From Lentinus brumalis (Eukaryota > Basidiomycota > Agaricomycetes > Polyporales > Polyporaceae): a stretch of 64,000 bases of DNA. Shown here one piece after another: positions 33,028 through 42,038 of this stretch. Location of the stretch: assembly GCA_001792895.1 (NCBI GenBank), contig MARA01000002.1:2356001-2420000 (forward strand), written 5' to 3'. Position 1 is the first letter of the stretch, and each line of letters begins with the position of its first letter. The notes below the pieces were generated by a model, which was not told the origin of the DNA, did not search any database, and saw nothing but the letters and a program-made list of their open reading frames with translations. The translations under genes and the position numbers were made by a program.

Positions 33028-34366
33028 TCACACAACAGCAAGCTCTCGGCCTTCCAGCTCTACACTCGACAGCATACTTTCCGCATCCGCCCACAGATCC
33101 GTCTGTCCCCAAAGCCCTGTAATGGCGGTAATGATCATCCAGCAAGACCGCTCATCGATGAGCTCAGTTGCGTCTCCAGTCTTCGTCGCATCTGCAGGTA
33201 CGGGACGCCGCCGCGACTCCGCCATGAGCCCCATGCAGCCCCGAGCGAGACCGCGCAGGAGGCTCGTCTCGTCCCCGGAAATCCAGTCGTCAACTCGGGA
33301 CAGGAGGGAGAAGATCCAGCGTCCGTGCGACTGCGTGATGTCGGTATATGGCAGGCTTCCTTCCTCCAGACGGCGGTCGATCCAGTGTCCGAAGTACATC
33401 AACAGATGCAAGGCGTAACGCTGGGAAACGGTGAGATCATTGGTTCATACGCAGAAGCACTTGGACGTACGTGATCGATATGCTGCAAGAGTCCCGGTGT
33501 TGGCTCCCGAGGCAGGTACACGAGCGGTATCTCACCATCCTCTGCAAGTGAACCAGCATCCGTGGCATACGGAGGAGCTTGATTGGTGTAACCAGATACC
33601 AGAGGCAAGCCCGTCGAGATAGTGGAGGGCGCGGCAGCGAGGGGAAGTGCGCCATTCGACTCATTGGCCGCATCTGAGACGTCGTAAGGAAGGACAGTAT
33701 CGTCGGGAGCTTCTTCCCTCACAGCAAGGCCCTTCTTCATGTTACGCTGCTGCCATCGCGTGGGTTTGGGCTGCTTAGGTTTCTTCGGCGGATTCCACTC
33801 ACTCTCCGGCCGCCCCGCGAAGAACGCCCACCATAGGTCGCGCTCCTTTCTGTCCGGCATCATCTTCGAGCTAGAATTAGGCATATGAATGTGGATAGTG
33901 GGCTGGGTGGAATTCTACAGCACGGCCATTACGAGCAGACTATCGTTAGCACTCCGCAACAGTGCCGTGAGGGGACGCGAGGGGCTCAGACGTACCTTAC
34001 GGAAGTTCTTGAACCGCCTCAAGAACGTTTCGCGCCATTCTTCGGATGGCAGGAGAGCTTTGCTGCCGCTCGTTCCTGCCACAGGTACCTCGGCAGGTAC
34101 CTCCGGCAGTTCGTATGGATTCGCTACTCGGGTAACATGGGGTAGACGTCGCGAATCCCGGCTGTTGCAGAAGTGTTAGCTGAAAGCACTTGAAGTGGGA
34201 CACTAGATACATACCGAACGGTGAATAGATACTGGAAGCCATCTATCGGCACGCCGTCAAAGGTATCCGGGAGGTTTGCCACCGGGAGTACCTGACGTCC
34301 CAGCGTAGGCTCCTCCTCATCGGAGTCGTCCAGATCGTCCGCCTTCCGTTTGAGCGTATGCGACAT
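33028..34366 (-). CDS. GEMIN2: Gemin2 (SMN-interacting protein 1) homologue
   Basis: This core factor of the SMN complex holds the Sm pentamer during spliceosomal snRNP assembly. Exon 1 gives MSHTLKRKADDLDDSDEEEP, then LGRQVLPVANLPDTFDGVPI and DGFQYLFTVR. The next exon reads RDSRRLPHVTRVANPYELP. EEWRETFLKRFKNFRK and DLWWAFFAGRPESEWNPPK continue in order. After an intron at about 33413-33470 the Gemin2 hallmark DHRYALHLLMYFGHWI is rebuilt. SHGRWIFSLLSRVDDW, GLARGCM and ERSCWMIITAITGLWGQTDL complete the C-terminal helical domain, which ends ELAVV-stop. A linker of about 70 residues between the WNPP and DHRYA parts is likely disordered. It shares a 176-base promoter with the DUF3245 gene. Confidence 0.92.
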
Positions 34367-34542
34367 GCAGATATGGCAGGGTGGCTCAGGAGGAGTCCAG
34401 GAAGGTTCGCTGCCTGCGTCAAGCCTGCGTTGTGGATGCAGAGCAAGTTATGGGCGTCTACAACATTCACGACTTGCTTCCGACTTTCTGCTGGTTCGGA
34501 CCTCAGACTAAGGGCGCACTCGCCCCTCTCACACTATTCACC
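34367..34542. promoter_or_regulatory. Bidirectional promoter, Gemin2 / DUF3245
   Basis: Only 176 bases separate the two divergent start codons, so both genes must share promoter DNA. No TATA box is evident, which fits constitutive nuclear housekeeping genes. Confidence 0.65.
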
Positions 34543-35771
34543 ATGGCGGACGTGGAGGAGGATAATATGGACTTGGAGACGCTGCAGGCGCAAATCGACA
34601 TGTCTATGGCATTCACACATGATCTGGTCTCGGGATGGATGAAGGCCTCCAAGGTCAAACTTCCCTCTTCCTCACGCGCAGATGCCGATCGAGAGCTGGA
34701 GGAGCATATGCGCAGGCCAGCGCGGTACGTGGACCCCTTCTTCTGATCGATGAACACGCATTCCCGGTGCGCCGTGAATCCCGTACTCACAACCTCCTCG
34801 CGCAGGTTAGGCGTCGGTGCGTCCGCGCCTGAGTCGACCGGCGTGCTCAGCCGCGAGACTGCAAAGCTTCGGAACAAGTTGGTTGGAAATGGCAAGAAGC
34901 GTGCTCGGGAGGACGACGACGCTGCGGGTACGGCCTCCGCTAACTCCGCCCTCAAGCCTGTCGTCATCTCGGACGACGACGATGAGGACAGTCGTGCCCG
35001 GGTGATCACCAAGAAGGCCAGGATAGACCCATTTGCTCCGAAAACCAAGGAGAAGAAGAAGGCGAAGATAGATCCTTTGCAGGCCCTTGCCTCAGCATCT
35101 CCTAGTGCGTCGCCCTCCAAACCGCCGGCGGAGGACGCAAGCCCCAAGGCTCCACTTCCGCAAGATACTCCATCGAAGGAGGGGGTCGTTGAGGATGGAG
35201 AGGGTTCCTCAAGCCCGAAGAAGCGCAGGAAGAAAAAGAAGCACAAGTCGCATGGGGACGATGCAGTCCCGCCAGAGGACCCGCAGTCTATCGCATCCGC
35301 ACCGCGTGAAACCGCTACGCCTATGCTTGGGAAGGACGGGAGCGATGCTAACGTGGTTGATGCGTCCACACCGGACAAAGGTCCGTCATCCGTGAAGCTC
35401 CCCGTACCAACCGGTGAGATGGCACCTCCTGCATCACGTCGCATCCGCACTGCTGACAGTACTCTTGTACTTTCACCGTTCTAGGGCATGCCCCCGGTGA
35501 TGTGGCGAGCTCCCAACCGCACGCTCCAGCAACCCCCGCGCGGGCACCTTCAACCGCACAGCAGTTGTCTCCCCAGCGTCTCGATCCGTTCGGGATGCCA
35601 TTGTTGAACCTGTCTGGACCGCCTCCTGCTGCTGAAGACGAGCAGCCGGCGCCATCTAAGAAGAAGCGCAAGAAGAAGAAGAAAAAGAAACAGAAGGTGG
35701 CTTCAGACGTTGACGGTGCTGCCAGGCCAGATGGGGATGGAGACGATGAGGACGACGATGAGGACGGGTGA
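34543..35771 (+). CDS. DUF3245 nuclear protein, Lys/acid-rich
   Basis: This is a conserved fungal protein of unknown function. The start MADVEEDNMDLETLQAQIDM is followed by HDLVSGWMKASKVKLPSSSR, and DRELEEHMRRPAR then joins across an intron (about 34726-34805) to LGVGASAPESTGVLSRETA and KLRNKLVGNGKKR. This block is the DUF3245 signature. The rest is low-complexity: a basic stretch (PKKRRKKKKHKSHG) reads as a nuclear localisation signal, acidic and Pro/Ser-rich segments follow, and a second basic run (KKKRKKKKKKKQK) precedes a C-terminal acidic tail of Asp/Glu. A second intron lies at about 35413-35483. The composition suggests a nucleolar or RNA-associated role, which is inference. Confidence 0.8.
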
Positions 35772-36106
35772 AGGCTGAATACGGTGCGTGCTCCGTGAAT
35801 GCTTGGTGTTCACTGGCCCGGCTGAATGATACTTCTTTTCATAACATAGTTCGTGACCATTGTCTGTGATGCGCAGCTCATCAACGGGCAATGTGTTGAT
35901 TGGATAACCCCTCATTACTTGGCCTATACGCAAGTTCATCCTCGATCACCACACCTATGCAACATCGATCCCAGTAATAAGGCATACAGAACGGAACTAC
36001 ATGTACTAGTACATACAACAGATCCGCGTCAAGATGGTCCCCATGAATCCGTCGTAGCAAATTGTGACCTTTCGTGATGCCTCCAGTCCAGCTGAAGATC
36101 GACAAC
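35772..36106. other. Intergenic between convergent genes
   Basis: These 335 bases are fairly AT-rich and lie between two convergent stops. They fit paired 3' UTRs. Nothing else is recognised. Confidence 0.5.
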
Positions 36107-36799
36107 TCACCTGCGCCACCAACGATTCTTGTTGACAGCGCAGTCAATCTTGACGGCAAGAGCCTCGTCCCTCCGCTGCCGCTTACGCCTCCGCCGCTCC
36201 CGCCGCCTCTCCTTCGCGACTCTCTCCCTCTCATGGAGTGCCGCGGCCTTCCTCTCGATGTCTCCGCTCAAGTGGGCGAGCATGAGCTTCAAACAGCCAT
36301 GGTGGTGCGGTCTCACCCGGTGGCGAAAGCGAAGCCACGGGCCATAATACCGCTCGCCGCGATACGCGTCCGTTCGGCGGCCGCGGTCATCGACGACGAC
36401 AGTCTCGTGATGTCTGCGGCTTCGGTGACGGTGGTGGCCATGACGGTCATGGCGGTCACGGTGATCGTGGTGCTCGTGGTGGTGATGGGATGAGTGACTG
36501 TGATTGCGTCCGGGGATGAACCAGAAGAACCCGCCTCCGCGCGTGCGACGGAACTGCTCGGGTTCTCCTTCTTGTATATGCGCAATGCTCGGGCTTCCTC
36601 CATCTCGCGTACGCCTGCATGGCGGGTCCGCTTGCTGCGAATGATAGTGCCACGGAGCTTCGTAACCCAGCCGTGTATGGTCGACACCTTGTGCCGATGG
36701 TGACCGCGATCGCCCTGCCATTCACACAGAGGTCTGAGCTAAACGGCAAACGTTGGTGAGAGGAGGCGTACATACCGAGTCCCATTCTACAGTTGCCAT
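36107..36799 (-). CDS. His/Arg-rich hypothetical protein with apparent frame break
   Basis: The family is not recognised. Exon 1 gives MATVEWDS. An intron ending at the CAG just before GDRGHHRHK joins it to STIHGWVTKLRGTIIRSKRT and VREMEEARALRIYKKENPS. Within GTCGCACGCGCGGAGG (about 36540-36555) the convincing frame moves by one base and continues as GGGFFWFIPGRNHSHSS, a His-rich run, RRTDAYRGERYYGPWLRFRHR and a basic helical tail (RRERRRRKRQRRDEALA). It stops at 36107. The unshifted frame continues as Thr-rich sequence to 36313. The start, intron and N-terminal part look real; the tail depends on whether the shift is genuine. Confidence 0.5.
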
Positions 36800-37120
36800 G
36801 CTTGACGTGTTCGTCAGGGAGGTAAGAGGACAAGCCGGTATCTCATGAGGGTATCTTGCAGGACAAATGGTCGCACACCGGCGCCGAGGAAGGCCATTGT
36901 TTGTTTACCGCATACGGAAAGCAGTTGTTTGCACACGCGCACGTCACGCTGCACGTGAGTTTGGGTTACGGTGAGTCGTGACTGAGACGCGTCCGACAAG
37001 CTCAGTTGTCCCAAGCAACCAACAAGCAACTCTCAAGCTGACAGAGTCCAGGACCATACGGCGAGATGCTTCACGTGAGCACTAGTACAAGTTCCTCTGA
37101 CTCGTCCGCCCGCAGTATTA
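36800..37120. other. Intergenic, no gene seen
   Basis: These 321 bases lie upstream of the His-rich gene on one strand and of a weak candidate gene on the other. No core promoter element or RNA gene is apparent. Confidence 0.4.
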
Positions 37121-37768
37121 GTGAAATTGCCATTGATGCCAGGGAGCTTGGTGTCAACCGACAGCAGGGAAGCCGAGGCAGGACACGCCAGCACGAAGAT
37201 TCTGCTCATCTCACGTATGACTGGACAAGCAGGGCCGTACGAACATGATGTTGACGAGCGGGAGGGTATCACCTGCTTGCGTTGCTTCTCATATCTCATT
37301 GACAAGTAATCGGTGCGTCCTCTCCTTCCCTGTCGGATGCAGGCATGCCGCTAACGCGGATGATACAGGCGGATGATTGTGTGGAAGTGTGGTTCCCAGA
37401 CCCATCAAGCATTTCCTCTGTCAGTATGGCACAAGAGTGCCGGGGTATACAGAACATCCCGTGTCGGCCTACATGGCTTTCGGGCAGTCGCGGCTTGCGC
37501 CATTTGTGGCGTCTCGTATATTGAAGTTCTTGTCCCCGACGAGCAAGGGTAAGACGACCACTCAACGGGACAGGCACATAGTGACAAGGCTGTGGAGGAG
37601 GCAAACCGGCGTCTGACAATACGGGCGGCTTTGGCAGGCACCGCCGTGCCTGGACCGCTCTCGCGCCCAACGACTCGCGGCCAGGTCGACCGCCTCCTCG
37701 CTCTGGACTCTCTTGACGGCGTTTCCCTGGACCTCACGCTGCGGGTCGCCATCCTCGCCGACAGTTGA
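37121..37768 (+). CDS. Weak candidate gene, Cys-rich hypothetical
   Basis: The function is unknown. The best-supported part is the 3' end. A frame containing AACAICGVSYIEVLVPDEQG joins through a short intron (about 37556-37590) to DKAVEEANRRLTIRAAL, PGPLSRPTTRGQVDRLLALD and LTLRVAILADS-stop at 37768, in a consistent phase. Upstream, EGITCLRCFSYLIDK may be an earlier exon. Together they would give two CxxC pairs, as in a small zinc-binding fold. The start and the first exons are not resolved, and two alternative frames are open at 37370-37480. Confidence 0.3.
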
Positions 37769-37951
37769 CCCTGTATCTTCCGACCAACGCTCATGCTCGA
37801 GGCGCTCCATAAAGACCCCACACGCGAACACTCGGACGCTATCTGGGGTTTCTCGTCTGCTCTAATATCAGGCAGGAGACTCGTTCCTGCTCCCTCCCCC
37901 ACCGAGTTCCCTTCATAGCTCATCGCCACCCCGCCCCGCCGCTCCCCTATC

Positions 37952-38973
37952 ATGGAACACACATTCGGGTCTCTGAGCCTCGAGTCCACGGAACCGCTCG
38001 TATGCCCCTTCTCAGGCAGCAGCACCAAGTCGCCCTCGCGGTCATCTGGATCTCATTCCCCTACTGAGACCGAGAACTCCCAGACCCCCCTCCACTCTGC
38101 ATCATCTCACACCGAATACGACTCGCCCCAGTGCCCCATGTTTACGCAAGAGGTCGATCCTCTTCTCATCAAGACGTCGCTAGAGGATCGTATCGCGTAC
38201 CTCACCGACTTCCTGAACTTCACCTCTCGAGACGCTGAAGTCATCAGCAAGATCGCACCCTCCGTACACGACGTCATCCCTACGCTTGTGGACGGGATGT
38301 ACGCGAAGCTTTTCGAGTTCGACATCACGAAGAAGGTCTTTATGACGAGGAATCAGGTACGTATTCTCGCGAACCTGTGCAATACCCACACATACTGACT
38401 ACTCGGAACGTTACAGGGCTTCGATGGACCTCTCCCCCAGACGTTGGAAGAGCTGAAACTGGACAGCGCACAGATTGTCTTCCGGAAGGTACGCTTTTGA
38501 CATCCAGTGACGTTCGGACCGGAGCCGACCTGTGTTACAGGTGTTCATGAAGGCATGGGCGCGTCGTGTGCTTACGGCAGACTACACGAACGGGAAGACA
38601 TGGGCCTACATGGACAAGGTCGGGATTATGCACACGGGTGCTTCGCCATTCAAACACCAGCGCACGATGGGCATCGCTCCCCTGAACGTGCCATGTAAGT
38701 CTGGCAATCCCCGGCCCCTTCGTGTCATGAGCTGACGGGCGTTCAAAGATCGCGACATTGCGATGACCCTTGGCTGGATCCAAACGGTATTGCACACGGC
38801 TATTCTCCAGCTTCCGGAGAGCACTTGCCCCGCATCCGAGAAAATAGAGGCTGTTTCAGCTATCAACAAGGTACGCTTGTTTGCTACTCGTTTGCTTGGC
38901 GGCGTTCCTGAGGCGCCTACAGGTGCTCTGGATTCAAAATGACCTCTTTTCCCGTCACTACATTGGAGATTGA
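37952..38973 (+). CDS. Protoglobin-domain (globin-sensor-like) protein
   Basis: This is a predicted haem-binding globin of the protoglobin family, likely sensing or binding O2, CO or NO in the cytosol. A disordered Ser/Pro-rich N-terminus (MEHTFGSLSLESTEPLVCPF, about 65 residues) precedes the domain. The domain shows LEDRIAYLTDFLNFTSRDAE, IPTLVDGMYAKLFEFDITKK, LPQTLEELKLDS and, after an intron, KAWARRVLTADYTNGKTW. It continues with YMDKVGIMHTGASPFKHQ, MTLGWIQTVLHTAI and INKVLWIQNDLFSRHYIGD-stop. The HTG histidine is a good candidate for the proximal haem ligand. Five exons are present, with about 235 residues. No transducer or cyclase domain is fused to it, unlike bacterial globin-coupled sensors. 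Confidence 0.85.
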
Positions 38974-40750
38974 ATTGCTCTCATACCTCGCATGGCGTCA
39001 CGACTTAATTCATGAAGTGAGTTGACAGACTCTTGCCATCACTGGTCTGCGCCCGTGTCTTACACATGTTTGCTAGCCAGGACGACAATACATTAATGAG
39101 CTGTACAGACTGTACTACAAGTAGCATATCTGGAGCGATGTCATGTATCGAGCATATATTTATTGTTTATACTCGCAGTTTGCTCGTGGTCATCACAGTA
39201 CTAGTCACGATGAGTCTGTTGACCGTGAACTCTGAACTATGTAGGATCCTTGGGTGTGCTTGCGGGCCTTGGCGGTCGTATCGCGACGCCCACCTATAGG
39301 AACTTGTTGAAGTTTCGAAACATCATTTGTACAACACCGACGCCAGGACTGACGTCTATCTATCAGTAAGTATTGGTCCCCACTCGTCGAATGCTGCGAC
39401 TCGACGATGACGAATGGAGGATACTGACTGTAATTCCCGAAATATGGGCAATCATCGACCACATGCTACCCGCACTCAGCGCTCAGCAGTGACGGCAAGG
39501 CTGCGAACGATCTGCACATAAGCAATGGCCCGGCGTTCAAGCATCCGGCAGAAGTGCCTCCGGAGTGTACGGTCTGCCCTTGCCATATATGGTAACTAGG
39601 TTCGAGAAGTCACTGCCTCCCAATACAGCCTCTACCTCGAGGACTCGCTTCATTCCCTATACACCTTAAAGCAATGCGAGGTGGGGGGACTGGCAGACAA
39701 TTGGAGAAGCGGAGGTGGATCTCTTCCGCGTGCGCGGCGAGAACGTATCTCTCACCTTGAGTCATCCCGGTCTTCCGAGGGCGAGAGTTGTACACACGAG
39801 GCAGACGAGTCAACGCTTCGGAGGTGTACGAAGTGCTGAAGCAATATCTTGCGACACAGTTGGTATCTATGCCAGTGGCATCATAGACGGACCGTGGAGA
39901 CATATCACCGGTGCTTGAGAAGGCTTAGTGGAGCCGGGGCACGTCTCAGGGTGATGTCCACAGGAAGCGACAAATACAGCGCATAAGCATCCAGTCGTGC
40001 CTAACATGTCAGGTATTCAATTCAGTCGTAGAGTACCACTACGCTCTCGCAGATAAAGACTAGACACCGAGATGCATCTCGTCGAGATTTGGCAGATTGT
40101 GACATGATCGCAGAGCGAGCTTTGCTTCTCGTCCGAAGATGGTACGACGGCCGCGCGCCCAGAAGGCTAACTCTGATGCGCTCGGTAACCCGTGTGTAAT
40201 GGTACAAGCATTACTTCTCCGGAGGAGAGACGTGCGGGTTGTGTACCGCATGGAGCCAAATGAGTATGGTGCCTCGAGGATGGTATGCGGGCTTGCGTAC
40301 GAGAATATGTCGCGAAGGACATTCGAGCGCAACTGCCGGTAGAGGCCAAACACAGCAGGGTTACAGCTTCAGCGAGTTATGGACCAGCGGGCGGCGTCGG
40401 GATGGCAGAACAGGCAGAGCAATGACGTTGGCGGACAAGCTCAGACGACACGTGGGGCGCTTCTCGTATACGCGCTCACGTGCGCCAACTCGGCGCCGTC
40501 GAGTAGGATTTGGCTGTGCGGCATGTACCGCCCTGCACTCAGCAACTGCCATGACGCGAGTTGTGTTTCCGGCCATCCACTTCACCGCGAATGAGCCTCC
40601 TTGCTCGACCCGGCGGGAGCACAGCGCGACCGCCGGGGGGCGGAGACTACAAAACCCAGCATGTGCCGACGGACACTCTCCAGTCCGGCGACGCGACAAG
40701 AAGCCCAGCGCGACAGGTATCCCGCGAGCAGCACTCGGACAAGCTCAAAG
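38974..40750. other. Gene-poor stretch, no supported gene
   Basis: These 1.78 kb lie between the protoglobin gene and the phosphatase gene. The left part (39060-39300) is relatively AT-rich with short hydrophobic frames. Frames up to 180 residues near 40240-40780 show no motif and overlap one another on both strands. I see no tRNA or repeat, and I cannot support a gene. Confidence 0.5.
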
Positions 40751-41510
40751 ATGGTCTGGAGAAATATCAACGCCGTCATAGAGGGCAAGCTCTATTTGGG
40801 CACGTATGTGGACAAGACACTGCTTCCCGTTGACAGCTTCTCTAATGGAACTTCCGCCTTTCCCTCCAGGATCGACGCTGCCATTTCTCCTAGGACGCTC
40901 GCAGATAGGCGTATCACGCACATCGTGTCCGTTGGCTCCGAGCCCATTCCTGCCGACAACCCGGCTTCTGGCATCCGCCATCTCCGCATCCGCGTAGAGG
41001 ACGTCGACTATGCCGATCTGCTCATCCACATGCCTGTAGCCTGTCGCTTCATCCACGAGGCTATCAGTGCAGGAGGAGTGGTGCTCGTGCATTGCGTCCA
41101 GGGTCTGTCTCGCAGCGCCACTGTGGTCGCAGCGTATCGTGAGTATTGGATTCTTTCGTCCCTGCACGTCCCGAGCTAATGTCGTTGCTCGTCCAGTCAT
41201 GTACTCCCGGCGCATCGAAGCCAGCGAGGCCATGGAGATTGTCCGCAGAGGTAATGCACCCGCTCGTTCCTCGAATGCAAGCCGTCTAACGTGGCGATAG
41301 CGCGCGAGCAAGTGTGGATCATCCCTGGCTTTCAGGTACGCACATACGCCGACAGTGGCTATTACGCACCTCACATCCATGCAGGAACAGCTGGTCCTCT
41401 TCGGTCTCTGTCAGTATAATCCGTCTCCGAACGAAGGCATATACTTGAGATGGCGCCAGAAGATCGACCGTCACCTTCAACAACAGGGTCAAGGCAGCTC
41501 CCGTCGCTGA
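40751..41510 (+). CDS. Dual-specificity protein phosphatase
   Basis: This Cys-based phosphatase acts on phospho-Tyr and phospho-Ser/Thr. The start MVWRNINAVIEGKLYLG joins over an intron (about 40802-40868) to TIDAAISPRTLADRRITHIV. IRHLRIRVEDVDYADLLIHM includes the general-acid Asp region. The P-loop is VLVHCVQGLSRSATVVAAY, matching HCx5RS with catalytic Cys and Arg. After introns come LMYSRRIEASEAMEIVRR, VWIIPGFQEQLVLFGLC and NPSPNEGIYLRWRQ. The protein is about 200 residues and ends QGSSRR-stop. The first half resembles the DUSP12/Yvh1 group, but the zinc-binding C-terminal domain of Yvh1 is absent, so I give no symbol. Confidence 0.9.
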
Positions 41511-42038
41511 ACCTCATCCTACTGAACGATCGATTAATATCCAAAGAATGTGGTTGGGCAGTCCTTGATGGATGACAGCTGTGCCCCTTTATTACCTAGA
41601 CGTTGCTCTCATATCTATTGATTATGCTCCTCTCTTTCCTTACCGCTGTCCTTACCGCTTGCTCTGTTGTCTGTTGTAACACCATCTAGCGGTACTTGAT
41701 CTCAATCTGTCTCAATCTGTACTCTACGATACTCCCCTAATCTATCGCGCATTGCCGTGTTCTGCAATCTTCTATGCTACTTTGCTACGTTGAGGGTTCG
41801 CCTCTGCCAGGATTTGGTGTGCCGCGGCACTCTTTTCGGCAATTCACCATTGATATCGCGTGGCCGCTCCGCGGCTCCACCGTGTCAACCGCGGGCGCCA
41901 GTGGCTGAAGGCCATGAGCGCATTCACTGTCAGGGTTGCCGTCCGCGCGACACGGTCGTTTCTCCTCCACCACATATTCTCTAACATATTCAACATACCT
42001 AGTTCTGTCACTCTTTATCAAGTCAAAGTCTTGTTGAA
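41511..42038. other. Intergenic, phosphatase 3' flank and hydrolase promoter
   Basis: These 528 bases are pyrimidine-rich. A small tandem duplication of TCTCAATCTG lies at about 41700-41720. An open frame continuous with the hydrolase's second exon reaches back to about 41860; an ATG at 41914 is an alternative but less likely start for that gene. Confidence 0.5.

Noticed and set aside
34503..35450. 315-residue Ser-rich open frame on the minus strand
   Set aside because: It is antisense to the DUF3245 gene, whose family block and splice sites are clear.
37405..38028. 207-residue minus-strand open frame
   Set aside because: It is antisense to the candidate Cys-rich gene and the protoglobin start; no recognisable motif.
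40239..40781. 180-residue plus-strand open frame before the phosphatase
   Set aside because: It overlaps an antisense open frame, has no motif and cannot be joined to the phosphatase.
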